Shown: one piece after another, positions 1 to 10,739 of the stretch
How positions within the stretch are numbered: the first letter of the stretch is position 1
How the letters are laid out: each line of letters starts with the position of its first letter
Source: Campylobacter concisus
GTDB lineage: Bacteria; Campylobacterota; Campylobacteria; Campylobacterales; Campylobacteraceae
DNA: 64,000 nucleotides
Direction of reading: 5' to 3'
NCBI RefSeq assembly: GCF_003048835.2
Contig: NZ_CP060705.1
Coordinates: forward strand, 248,001-312,000
Notes under the pieces: model-generated
Seen by the model: the letters and a program-made list of their open reading frames with translations, nothing else
Told to the model about the DNA's origin: nothing
Database searches by the model: none
Made by a program: the position numbers and the translations under genes

Positions 1-888
1 TACTACGAAAGCCTCATAAATAACGCCAAAAAAGTGGCGATAAGCTGCTGTGTAAATGAAGAGAGCATACCTTCAAGATTTTTAAAAAATTTCAAAACGA
101 TAAAAGATGAGAAATTTAGCGACGAGGCCTATTTGAAGCTATTTTTAAAGGGAGAGGCGAGCTTAAATTTAAAGGATGATGAGGTTATTTTAGAACATGA
201 TTTTTTCACAAACCCACTCTCGTTTTCGACGCTAAATTTATTTCTAACCTGCCCAAGAAAATACTACTACACAAAGATAGCTGGCATAAAGCCTGCAAAA
301 GGCGTAGCAAAAGAGCTTGGTACAAAACAAGGAAATAGCGTTCATAGCGCACTTTTTGAGTATTACACGAGTGAATTTTATAAGCAAAATAACACCTTTG
401 ATCTAGCCGTTTTTAAAGAGATGCTAACAAAGCAAAATCTTACGCCACTTGAGTTTGAAATTTGGACGCATAAATTTAAAGAGTATGAAATTTATGAAAA
501 CGAGCGTTTAAGGGCTGGTTTTAGGGTGCTTGAGTGCGAAAAAGAGGTGCAAAGCGAGTTTTGCGGCGTGCAGATAAAGGGATTTATCGATAGGATCGAT
601 GCGGACGCAAGCGGCGACGTGCTTATACTTGATTATAAAACGGGCGAAGCAAATGTAAATTCGCTCCAGCTTGCCTTTTACGAGGCGCTTTACGGCAGAG
701 AGGTGCGAAGTGCTTACTATGCCCTAAAAAACGAGCCTAGCTTAGTTAGCTCGAAAAAAAGCGTAGAGGATCTAAACGGCGAGATAGAAAAGCTAAAAGG
801 CATAAACAAAACCAAGATAAATTTTGAAAGAAAGAGCGGTGCTTGCGCATTTTGCGAATACGCTACACTTTGCAGGAGAGAGTTATGA
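1..888 (+). CDS. addB: AddB-type PD-(D/E)XK nuclease, C-terminal part (5' end outside window)
   Basis: The reading frame is open from base 1, so this is the C-terminal part of a longer protein. It shows the RecB/AddB nuclease fold: a conserved His in the GNSVHSALFEYY segment, an Asp in GFIDRID, the DYKTG catalytic motif and a following Gln in LQLAFYE. One Cys in LTCPRKYYY and three in the C-terminal CAFCEYATLC match the four-cysteine iron-sulfur clasp of AddB nucleases. With AddA it would process double-strand DNA ends for RecA. Its stop overlaps the addA start (ATGA), which indicates translational coupling. Seen: motifs and overlap. Inferred: AddB identity, because the helicase-like half lies outside the window. 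Confidence 0.85.
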   Translation, partial: YYESLINNAKKVAISCCVNEESIPSRFLKNFKTIKDEKFSDEAYLKLFLKGEASLNLKDDEVILEHDFFTNPLSFSTLNLFLTCPRKYYYTKIAGIKPAKGVAKELGTKQGNSVHSALFEYYTSEFYKQNNTFDLAVFKEMLTKQNLTPLEFEIWTHKFKEYEIYENERLRAGFRVLECEKEVQSEFCGVQIKGFIDRIDADASGDVLILDYKTGEANVNSLQLAFYEALYGREVRSAYYALKNEPSLVSSKKSVEDLNGEIEKLKGINKTKINFERKSGACAFCEYATLCRREL

Positions 889-3704
889 AAAATTTTTTAG
901 CCCTAAAAGCAAGTGCTGGAAGCGGTAAAACCTTTGCACTAAGCGTTCGCTACATCGCTTTGGTGCTTCGAGGTGAAAATATAAACGAGATCGTCGCTCT
1001 AACTTTTACAAAAAAAGCAGCAAACGAGATGAAAGAGCGCATAATCGCTACTTTTTTGGACTTGCAAAACAAAAAAGGCGAGCTTGAAGCGGTGTGCGCG
1101 GAGCTTGATATAAGCCAAGATGAGGCGATAAAAAGGCGAGATGAGAGGCTTGGCGTCTTTTTGCAAAGCGAGCTAAAAATTTATACATTTGATGCGTTTT
1201 TCTCTGGGATACTAAAGAAATTTAGCCAAAATTTAGGGCTTAGCCCTGATTACAGCGTGCAAGATAGCTTGCAAGATCTGGCGTGGAAAAAATTTGTAAA
1301 AGAGGCGAGCAAGGATAAAAAGCTTCTTAGCGAGCTGGCCTTAATGATGATCATCTCAAGCCAAAAGGAGGCTAGCTTTTCGCAGACTCTGGCGAAATTT
1401 TATGAGAGTTTTGGTGGAGAGCTAAAAGATAGTGGCGCAAGCTATCCAGATGATAGCAAGGTAAGGGCGGCGCAAAGGGCGTTAAATGAGCATATAGCCT
1501 TGCAAAATGGCGCTAGCGATACGGCTAAAAAGACATTTGGCGAGCAGAATTTATTTGAGCTATTTAAGAATAAGGTTTTTGCTAGGCAAAGCCTAGACTA
1601 CCGCACTTTTAGCAAAATTTACACCCCTGAGCTTGATAGGCTTTTTTGTGAGCTAAAAGAGGCAGCGAAAAACTACATCTTAGAGGTTGAAAAGTATAGG
1701 CTAAGTGGTTTTAGTAAGCTATTAAAGCTTTATAAGGCTTCAAATTTAGAGCTAAACAAGGAGATAAATGCGCTAAGTTTTGCTGATATAAACAAGCTGG
1801 TTTTTAAGCTTTTGGTGCAAAGCTTAGACAAAGAGGCACTTTATTTTAGGCTTGATGGCAGGATAAATCACCTCTTGGTTGATGAGTTTCAAGATACAAA
1901 CGTAATCCAGTATGAGATCATCTTACCGCTCATCGCTGAAATCGTCTCTGGATACGGACAAAACGGGCTTGGGAGCTTCTTTTACGTCGGCGATACGAAG
2001 CAGAGCATCTATAAATTTAGAGGCGGCAAAAAGGAGCTTTTTGATAAGCTTGGAGATGATTTTAGCCAGATAGATATAGAAAATTTACCAAGCAACTACC
2101 GCAGTTTAAAGGCTTTGGTGAAATTTAATAACGCTGTTTTTGAAGAAATTTATCATAGATATGGGCTTAGTTTTGAGCCGCAAGAGCCAGCCAAAAAAGA
2201 TGAGACGCTAAGCTACGAGGTAAGCGACGAGTGTGCATACTTTGAAGTAGAAAAAGACGACTACGGCTACTTGCGTGTGCTAAGTGGTGAAGATATCGCA
2301 GGTGCGGTCGTTTCGCAGGCAAAAGAGCTTTTAAAAGCTGGCGTAAATGCAAGCGATATAACCGTGCTTTGCTGGAAAAATAGCGACATCAGTCTCATCT
2401 CAGAAGTGCTTAGCAGTGAAGGGATAAAAAGCGTCAATGAAGGCACTTTGGAGCTAAAAAGAACGCCACTTGTCGCAGCGATCATCGAGTATGCGAAATT
2501 TTGCCTATTTAAAGAAGAAATTTATGAAAAAAATGTAAAAGTGCTAGTAAATGCAAATGTCAAAAAACTAAATATAAAGCCTGAAGAGAGCGCTACAAAT
2601 AGCCTATTTTACTTAGCTAAAAATTTAGGCATAAGCATGGCAGACGTTGATATCTTGAGGCTGTTTGAGCTAAGCGTGGGGTATAAAAATTTAAGTGATT
2701 TTATATTTAACCTTGAAAACTTTAGCTCAAAGATCAGTCCAAAAAGTAGCGACGGCGTGAGAGTGATGACCGTGCATAAGTCAAAGGGGCTAGAATTCGC
2801 TCACGTCATAGTTTGCGATATGATGGGCAAGGGCAGGGGTGATGACTCAAATTTCATAACCGAATACAGCGAAAAGGGCGAATGGATCGTAAAGAGTAAA
2901 ATTTCAGGTAGAGAGAATTTTGATAGCGACTATGCAAGCGTTTTAGAGCAGATGAAAGAGCTTGAAAAGCAAGAAAATATCAATAAAATTTACGTCGCAT
3001 TCACAAGAGCCACAAAGTCGCTCATAATCATCAAACAAGCCGTCCCAAGCGGAAGTAGCCCAAGCTTTTTTTCATTTTACACAAAAAGCGACAAGAGCGA
3101 AGCAAACGACTATCTTGATCTAAAAGAGTTTAGCTTCGGCAAAATTTTGCCTAGCAAGAGCGAGCAAAAAGAGCTAAAAAAAGATGAAAAAATGCCTGAA
3201 ATTTTAAAGATAGAGAGGCAAGAGATTGAGGCAAAAGAGCAAAAGACGAGTGGTAAAAATTTAAGCGCGATATATTTTGGCCTTGCGTTTCACTATCTGC
3301 TTGAGATGAGCGAAAAATTTGATGAAATTTCACTAGAAAAAGCTAAAAATTTGATGCTAAATAAATTTCATAAATTTTTGACACTTGAAGTCCTTGAAGA
3401 TGCCCTTACTAGGGCAAAAATGCTTATAGGAGAGCAAAAATTTATAGAGTGCATAAAGGGCAAAGAAATTTACAAAGAGCAGCCATTCAAAGTAAAAAAT
3501 GAGCTAAAACAGATGGATCTTTTTTGCTTTAATGATCGTGAAATTTGCGTGATTGATTATAAAACGACAGATAAAAATATAGAAGAGAACAAAAAACAGG
3601 TAGAAGAGTATAAAGATGCGCTCGCTAAATTTTATGAAAAACATAGTATAATCGCCGTCATCTTCTATGCACTTGAAGGCAAAATTTCATATATTGAAGT
3701 TTAA
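885..3704 (+). CDS. addA: AddA/RecB-like UvrD-family helicase-nuclease
   Basis: A 939-residue superfamily 1 helicase with a C-terminal nuclease. Visible helicase motifs in order are the Walker A ASAGSGKTF near the N-terminus, LLVDEFQDTN (motif II), FYVGDTKQSIYKFRGG (III), LPSNYRS (IV), RVMTVHKSKGLEF (V) and VAFTRA (VI). The C-terminus has a PD-(D/E)XK core at ICVIDYKTTD with a downstream Gln. The ATG at 885 was chosen because it follows a purine-rich AGGAGAG site and overlaps the addB stop; an upstream extension to 843 lies inside addB. It acts with AddB in recombinational repair of double-strand breaks. Adjacent rplM and rpsI match the C. jejuni gene order. Confidence 0.92.
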   Translation: MKNFLALKASAGSGKTFALSVRYIALVLRGENINEIVALTFTKKAANEMKERIIATFLDLQNKKGELEAVCAELDISQDEAIKRRDERLGVFLQSELKIYTFDAFFSGILKKFSQNLGLSPDYSVQDSLQDLAWKKFVKEASKDKKLLSELALMMIISSQKEASFSQTLAKFYESFGGELKDSGASYPDDSKVRAAQRALNEHIALQNGASDTAKKTFGEQNLFELFKNKVFARQSLDYRTFSKIYTPELDRLFCELKEAAKNYILEVEKYRLSGFSKLLKLYKASNLELNKEINALSFADINKLVFKLLVQSLDKEALYFRLDGRINHLLVDEFQDTNVIQYEIILPLIAEIVSGYGQNGLGSFFYVGDTKQSIYKFRGGKKELFDKLGDDFSQIDIENLPSNYRSLKALVKFNNAVFEEIYHRYGLSFEPQEPAKKDETLSYEVSDECAYFEVEKDDYGYLRVLSGEDIAGAVVSQAKELLKAGVNASDITVLCWKNSDISLISEVLSSEGIKSVNEGTLELKRTPLVAAIIEYAKFCLFKEEIYEKNVKVLVNANVKKLNIKPEESATNSLFYLAKNLGISMADVDILRLFELSVGYKNLSDFIFNLENFSSKISPKSSDGVRVMTVHKSKGLEFAHVIVCDMMGKGRGDDSNFITEYSEKGEWIVKSKISGRENFDSDYASVLEQMKELEKQENINKIYVAFTRATKSLIIIKQAVPSGSSPSFFSFYTKSDKSEANDYLDLKEFSFGKILPSKSEQKELKKDEKMPEILKIERQEIEAKEQKTSGKNLSAIYFGLAFHYLLEMSEKFDEISLEKAKNLMLNKFHKFLTLEVLEDALTRAKMLIGEQKFIECIKGKEIYKEQPFKVKNELKQMDLFCFNDREICVIDYKTTDKNIEENKKQVEEYKDALAKFYEKHSIIAVIFYALEGKISYIEV

Positions 3705-3743
3705 ACGCTACTTAATTTAAGCTTTATTAAAGCATTGTTTAAA

Positions 3744-3749
3744 TACAAT
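3744..3749 (+). promoter_or_regulatory. Probable -10 box for rplM-rpsI
   Basis: TACAAT lies 36 bases before the rplM start in an AT-rich stretch after addA. It resembles the Campylobacter sigma-70 -10 element; no clear -35 is visible, which is usual for this genus. Start-site data are not available, so this is an inference. Confidence 0.4.
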
Positions 3750-3784
3750 CACAACTCAAAAATTAACTTGGCAAAGGTAAGAAA

Positions 3785-4213
3785 ATGACAAAAATAACAA
3801 AGCCAAACGAAGTTAAGCGAGACTGGATCGTAGTCGATGCAGCTGGTAAGCGCTTTGGTAGATTGCTAACTGAGGTAGCAACTATACTTCGTGGCAAAAA
3901 CAAACCATGCTTCACGCCAAACGTAGATTGTGGCGACTATGTTATCATCATAAATGCTTCTAAAGTAGAATTTACTGGTAATAACAAAGCTGAAGATAAA
4001 CTTTATCACAGACACTCAGGATATTTTGGCAGCGTAAAGAGCGAGAAATTCGGCGATTTGATAGCAAATAAGCCAGAAAAACTTTTCAAGCTAGCTGTTC
4101 GTGGCATGCTTCCAAAGACAAAACTTGGAAGAGAGATGATAAAAAAACTAAAAGTTTATGCTGGCAGTGAGCATCCTCATACGGCACAAATAGCTAAAAA
4201 AGAAGGAAAATAA
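3785..4213 (+). CDS. rplM: 50S ribosomal protein L13
   Basis: A 142-residue protein with the typical L13 pattern, including [21 protein letters not shown], the YHRHSGYFG loop and the AVRGMLPK segment. The length equals the family norm. An AAGGTAAG site precedes the ATG. It is a large-subunit assembly protein that binds 23S rRNA and can repress its own operon in other bacteria. rpsI follows after two bases, forming the universally paired L13-S9 operon. Confidence 0.98.
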   Translation: MTKITKPNEVKRDWIVVDAAGKRFGRLLTEVATILRGKNKPCFTPNVDCGDYVIIINASKVEFTGNNKAEDKLYHRHSGYFGSVKSEKFGDLIANKPEKLFKLAVRGMLPKTKLGREMIKKLKVYAGSEHPHTAQIAKKEGK

Positions 4214-4215
4214 TT

Positions 4216-4605
4216 ATGGCAAAAGTTTATGCAACTGGTAAAAGAAAAACTGCCGTAGCAAAGGTTTGGATAAAAGCTGGAAGCGGTAAAATCGTAGTAA
4301 ATGGTATGGATCTTAACACTTGGCTTGGCGGTCACGAGGCTATCAAGCTTAAAGTTATTCAACCACTTTTAGTAACAAAACAAGAGAGTTTAATAGACGT
4401 AGTGGCTACAACTTTAGGTGGCGGTTATTCAGCACAAGCTGAGGCTTTAAGACATGGCATTTCACGTGCTTTAGCTGACATGGATGCTGATTTTAGAGCA
4501 GCTCTTAAACCAAAAGGCTTGCTAACTAGAGATTCTCGTGTTGTTGAACGTAAGAAATTTGGTAGAAGAAAGGCTAGAAGAAGCCCGCAATTCTCTAAAC
4601 GTTAA
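4216..4605 (+). CDS. rpsI: 30S ribosomal protein S9
   Basis: A 129-residue protein ending in the hallmark basic tail ([14 protein letters not shown]) whose last Lys-Arg contacts P-site tRNA. The N-terminal [14 protein letters not shown] segment is the S9 signature. It starts two bases after rplM and is surely co-transcribed. The length matches the family. Confidence 0.98.
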   Translation: MAKVYATGKRKTAVAKVWIKAGSGKIVVNGMDLNTWLGGHEAIKLKVIQPLLVTKQESLIDVVATTLGGGYSAQAEALRHGISRALADMDADFRAALKPKGLLTRDSRVVERKKFGRRKARRSPQFSKR

Positions 4606-4613
4606 TGGTTTTT

Positions 4614-4640
4614 GCAAGTGCTTTTGCATTTGCAAAATTT
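4614..4640 (+). terminator. Possible hairpin after rpsI
   Basis: GCAAGTGC, a TTTT loop and GCATTTGC form an 8-bp stem with one G-T pair, nine bases after the rpsI stop. It is followed by AAAATTT rather than a good T-run, so termination here is only a possibility. Confidence 0.35.
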
Positions 4641-4678
4641 AGGTTATGTAAATTTCAGATTTACATTAAGAATTTGGT

Positions 4679-4684
4679 TATAAT
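4679..4684 (+). promoter_or_regulatory. Extended -10 promoter of the cadF-like gene
   Basis: TATAAT preceded by TTTGGT lies about 75 bases before the porin start. This agrees well with the Campylobacter sigma-70 consensus, in which a T-rich stretch and a TG-extended TATAAT replace a clear -35. A strong separate promoter fits an abundant outer-membrane protein. Confidence 0.6.
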
Positions 4685-4758
4685 TTAAAGTTGATTTATT
4701 TTTATTTAGGTAAAATGAAACCACTTTAAAATAAACCCTATTTGAAAGGAATTCTATT

Positions 4759-5775
4759 ATGAAAAAGATTGCTTTAGCTATGGTTGCCGCAACAGCGGTT
4801 TTCGCGTCTAACGCAGCATACAACTATGAGATCACTCCAACTATCGGTGGTGTTCATCCAGAAGGAAATCTACGTGTAAAAGACCACAATTTTGTTGGTA
4901 TTAGAGCGGCTAGAAACCTTGAAGATTTCTTCTTTGATCAAGTTGAGCTTGGTGTTGATTACTCTCAAAAATTAAAAGAGAGAACAGGTAACGTTGTAAG
5001 AGATGGTAGAGCTCTTAGATACCACGCAAACCTTGTAAAAAATATCGTTGACTTTGGACCAGTTAGCCTATATGGTTTAATAGGTGCTGGTTATGAAGAT
5101 GTTCCAGCTATCTTTGTTAAAAATGAAGATGGTGGCTTTGGTCAATATGGTCTTGGTTTAAGATACCAAGTAACTGATAGATTTGCTCTTAAAGCAGAGG
5201 CAAGAGACGCTATCAAATTTGAGCACGCTGACCACAATGTATTCTATTCACTAGGCTTTGGCATCGGTCTTGACTCAAAAGCAGCTCCAGTTGTAGCAGC
5301 AGCTCCAGTAGCAGCAGCTCCAGCAGCTCCAGCTCCAGTTCTTGACGATGACAACGATGGCGTGCCAAATGATATCGATCAATGCCCTAATACTCCAGCT
5401 GGTGTAGTCGTTGACGAAAGAGGATGCGAGAAAGTTATCGTTCTTAGAGATCTAGATGTTAACTTCGCATTTGATAGCTACAAAGTCGGACCAAGCTATG
5501 CAGCTGAGATCAAAAAAGTAGCTGACTTTATGGGCGAACACCCAGATTATAAAGTTATACTTGCTGGTCACACTGATAGCGTAGGTGCAGAAGCTTACAA
5601 CCAAAAACTATCTGAGAAAAGAGCAAAAGCAGTGGCTGAGGTTCTTGCTGGTTACGGCGTAGAAAAAGCTAAAATTTCTACAGTTGGTTACGGCGAACTT
5701 AAACCAATCGCTACAAACAAAACTAAAGAAGGTCGCGCTCAAAACAGACGTGTTGAAGCTACTTTCAACAAATAA
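4759..5775 (+). CDS. cadF: CadF-like outer-membrane protein, OmpA family
   Basis: A 338-residue protein with a signal peptide (MKKIALAMVAATAVFASNA), an N-terminal beta-barrel to about residue 175 and an Ala-Pro-rich hinge near 176-195. A TSP3-like Asp-rich segment (DDDNDGVPNDIDQCP) follows, then a C-terminal OmpA peptidoglycan-binding domain (LAGHTDSVG, NQKLSEKRA, GRAQNRRVE). Its position after rplM-rpsI and before a HAD hydrolase matches cadF in C. jejuni, where the protein binds fibronectin. The FRLS fibronectin-binding tetrapeptide of C. jejuni CadF is absent; the aligned stretch reads RYQV. Fibronectin binding is therefore not assured. Orthology is inferred from synteny and domain layout. 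Confidence 0.85.
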   Translation: MKKIALAMVAATAVFASNAAYNYEITPTIGGVHPEGNLRVKDHNFVGIRAARNLEDFFFDQVELGVDYSQKLKERTGNVVRDGRALRYHANLVKNIVDFGPVSLYGLIGAGYEDVPAIFVKNEDGGFGQYGLGLRYQVTDRFALKAEARDAIKFEHADHNVFYSLGFGIGLDSKAAPVVAAAPVAAAPAAPAPVLDDDNDGVPNDIDQCPNTPAGVVVDERGCEKVIVLRDLDVNFAFDSYKVGPSYAAEIKKVADFMGEHPDYKVILAGHTDSVGAEAYNQKLSEKRAKAVAEVLAGYGVEKAKISTVGYGELKPIATNKTKEGRAQNRRVEATFNK

Positions 5776-5800
5776 TTTTACTATTTAAAATTACTTCTTT

Positions 5801-5830
5801 AGGGCTTGGCTTCGGCTAAGCCCTTTTTTA
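5801..5830 (+). terminator. Rho-independent terminator after the cadF-like gene
   Basis: A 10-bp stem, AGGGCTTGGC pairing with GCTAAGCCCT, is capped by a TTCG tetraloop and followed by TTTTTTA. This is the clearest intrinsic terminator in the window. Confidence 0.9.
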
Positions 5831-5847
5831 TTTCTGCGGAGAATATC

Positions 5848-6486
5848 ATGAAAAAAACTATACTTTTTGACTTAGACGGCACACTTATAGACTCTACTTC
5901 TGCTATTTTAAAAGGTTTTGATGCGGCGTTTTTAGCTCACGACAAGAAAGAGCCTGATCATGATGCACTAAAATCTCTAGTAGGATATCCGCTTGAAATA
6001 ATGTTTGAAAAACTTGGTGCCAAGAAGAATTTAATAGGTGAATATGTAAAAGAGTATAAAGCTTGCTACGAGAAGATCTATTTAGATGAGACCGTGCTTT
6101 TACCGCATGCTATGGATGCTTTAAAAGAAGCTAGCACATTTGCTGATGTTGGTGTTGTTACGACAAAGACATCAAAATTTTCTATCATTTTGTTAGAGCA
6201 TTTATGTGTTATGAAATTTATAAAAACGGTTGTCGGACGAGATGATGTTGTTAATCCAAAACCAGATCCAGAACCTATAAATTTGGCTTTAAAGAGACTA
6301 GACAAAGAAAAAGATAATACCTTTATGATTGGCGATACCATCATGGATTTAAAGGCCGCCAAAGCTGCTCTTATAACGGGCGTTGGCCTTACGTGCGGAT
6401 ATGGTAAAGAGTCTGATTTAAGGCAGTTTAGCGAGCATATATTTGCAAATCCACATGAGGCTGTTAGCTTTATCAAAGAAGCTTAA
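5848..6486 (+). CDS. HAD-family hydrolase, phosphoglycolate phosphatase-like
   Basis: A 212-residue haloacid dehalogenase superfamily phosphatase. Motif I is FDLDGTLIDS, motif II the Thr pair in VVTTKTSKF, the Lys is in NPKPDPEP, and motif III is MIGDTIMDLKAA. The helical cap between motifs I and II fits the Gph/PGPase subgroup. The ATG at 5848 follows a GCGGAG site; a start at 5806 would put the N-terminus across the preceding terminator. The C. jejuni homologue sits at the same place beside cadF. The substrate is unproven. Confidence 0.85.
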   Translation: MKKTILFDLDGTLIDSTSAILKGFDAAFLAHDKKEPDHDALKSLVGYPLEIMFEKLGAKKNLIGEYVKEYKACYEKIYLDETVLLPHAMDALKEASTFADVGVVTTKTSKFSIILLEHLCVMKFIKTVVGRDDVVNPKPDPEPINLALKRLDKEKDNTFMIGDTIMDLKAAKAALITGVGLTCGYGKESDLRQFSEHIFANPHEAVSFIKEA

Positions 6487-6864
6487 TAGTGAAAGTTTAT
6501 TAAAGCACTTGGGTCTGACACTATTTAAACATAAATTTATTCATAAATTTTTTTGTTTTTACTTATTACAAAATGCTTTAGATGGATCAAAAAGAATTTT
6601 CTAATTTCATATCAAAAATGTCTGCTACTATTTTATTAATCTAAATAATTCTTGCTTTTAGTAATATTTGTTGTTTTTGGTAAATTTTCTAACAAAATAT
6701 GCAATTAAAATGCTTGTGTTAGAATTTGTTAGATAGAGATTTTGTTGGTATCAAAAAAGAGCAAGAATTTATAGATATCGCACTTAAGCGAAAGGCTGAG
6801 CTTGAAGCAAATTTTATAAAATTTAGAGATAAATTTAGTGATATAAAAATGCTTGAGAGCTTAA
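6487..6864. other. AT-rich gap with degenerate coding remnants
   Basis: This stretch has no intact gene. The frame 6726-6875 on the plus strand is open for about 49 codons and reads like real protein (FVGIKKEQEFIDIALKRKA), but it begins without a convincing start, is cut off by a stop and joins carB remnants. I cannot assign its family. The rest is AT-rich with scattered stops. Confidence 0.5.
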
Positions 6865-6999
6865 AATTTGGCTAGATTTAAAATTCCATACTTCACAACT
6901 ATCCGCGCAGCACTCGCAGCTGCTAAGTCTCTAAGCACAGTTCAAACTGGCAAAGCACTTGAAGTAAAAAGCCTACAAGAGTATCTAGGCGAGAAATAA
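6865..6999 (+). pseudogene. carB: C-terminal remnant of carbamoyl-phosphate synthase large subunit
   Basis: The plus frame from 6865 reads into KIPYFTTIRAALAAAKSL and ends VKSLQEYLGEK-stop. This matches the extreme C-terminus of CarB, the end of the MGS-like allosteric domain, where PYFTT and VKSLQEY are characteristic. Only about 43 codons remain of a protein of roughly 1080 residues. A strong hairpin follows the stop, as it would at the end of a real gene. This looks like a breakpoint or partial duplication; an intact carB is expected elsewhere in the genome. Confidence 0.7.
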
Positions 7000-7004
7000 T
7001 AAAT

Positions 7005-7030
7005 CTAGTGGCAGTTTTGGCTGCCACTAG
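7005..7030 (+). terminator. Hairpin after the carB remnant
   Basis: A perfect 10-bp stem, CTAGTGGCAG pairing with CTGCCACTAG around a TTTTGG loop, follows the carB-like stop by five bases. There is no strong T-run. It may be the original carB terminator carried along with the fragment, and it also sits at the end of the leftward YhiN-like fragment. Confidence 0.55.
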
Positions 7031-7050
7031 CTAAATTCCTCTGAATTTGA

Positions 7051-7554
7051 TTAGCTATTTTTTAAAGCGCTAGCTACCTTTAAAGCACTTGCAAAGGCTA
7101 GATGCAGGTTGTATCCACCAAGCATACCAGTGATATCTAAGACTTCTCCTATAAAATAAAGCCCCTTTACGCTTTTGCACTCTAAATTTTTATCTAAAAA
7201 CTCTGTTTTTATACCGCCTTTTGTAACTTCTGCCCTTTCAAAGCCAAATGTCCCAGCTGGGGCAAATTCATAAGCAAAAAGCCTTTTTATGATGCTCTTT
7301 TCATCGTCGCTAAATTCGTAAAACGCTCTATCTTTTAAGCCAAAATTTCTTAAAAACTCCAGCACAAATCTCTTTGGCAAAGGCAAAACCGAGCTAAGTT
7401 GCTTTTTGCCATTTACTAAATTTTTCTCACTAAATTTAGGCAAAAAATTTATGCAAATTCGACCCTTCTGCCAAAAGAGTGAGGCATTTAGTATCACTGG
7501 ACCACTTATACCTCTGTGCGTAAAAAGCACATCGCCACTAAATTTATACAACAA
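7051..7554 (-). pseudogene. C-terminal fragment of a YhiN/HI0933-like flavoprotein
   Basis: About 167 residues match the C-terminal half of the HI0933/YhiN family of FAD-dependent oxidoreductases. Seen are FSGDVLFTHRGISGPVILNAS, GLYFIGEVLDITGMLGGYN and LAFASALKVA. The N-terminal Rossmann FAD motif (GxGxxG) and roughly 200 residues are missing. Upstream the frame runs into unrelated low-complexity Leu codons (TTG/CTC) with no ATG. It is therefore a truncated gene next to the carB remnant, and it is probably non-functional. Confidence 0.75.
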
Positions 7555-7643
7555 GAGCAGGAGTAAAAATTTGAGAAAGGGTGAGCAAATAGGTTGAATT
7601 TGTCAGTTAAATTTGGCTTTTATAGAGCAGCAGTAAGTTAAAT

Positions 7644-8206
7644 TTACTGCATATTTATGCTTCCAGCTGGAGCGGGCATATCGCCTTTTTCATCTACAAA
7701 TGGAGGGCCTTTTTGAAGTAGGGCTGTGATCTCAGAGGCAACCTTTGGATCCATCTTAGCCATTATGGTTGAGATCTTTTTGGCATCAAGGGCATAAAGT
7801 ATGGTGGCTGCATTTGATCTTGGCATTTGCGAGAGCACTTCGGCTGCTGCACCATCTTTCATTTTGGCATAGGATTCATTGACTTTATCGGTAGTCATCG
7901 TACGAAGCTCTTTTAAAATTTTTTCATTTTTAGCGACAACTTCGTCAATCTCTTTGCGTTTTTGCTCGATCACTTTCATCGTCGCATTTAGATCAGCCTC
8001 TTTTTTGGCGAGCTTTTTGTTGTTTTCTTCATAAGCTGCAGCCGAGCTTGCTCGAAAGACCTCTAGGGCTTGGCGCTGCTCGTCGATGACCTCAAGCTCC
8101 TTTGAAATTTCCTCTTTTCTAGCTTCAAAGATCTGAGTGCAATCAACCGGCACTTCAAAGCAAAATGCAAAATTTATAACTATAAAAAAGAGTAAAACAG
8201 CTCTCA

Positions 8207-8210
<4 letters not shown>
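7644..8210 (-). CDS. MotE-like periplasmic coiled-coil protein (MgtE-N-like fold)
   Basis: A 188-residue protein with an N-terminal signal sequence (MMRAVLLFFIVINFAFC), a long charged coiled coil at about 30-110 and a C-terminal domain. That domain reads MKDGAAAEVLSQMPRSNAATILYALDAKKISTIMAKMDP, the MgtE-N-like repeat seen in MotE chaperones and in C. jejuni PDP-type proteins. It overlaps the FliJ-like gene by four bases. The same order (this gene, fliJ-like, purA) is found in Helicobacter pylori, where the cluster is tied to flagella. A role near the motor stator is inferred. Confidence 0.75.
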
Positions 8211-10731
<2,521 letters not shown>

Positions 10732-10739
<8 letters not shown>

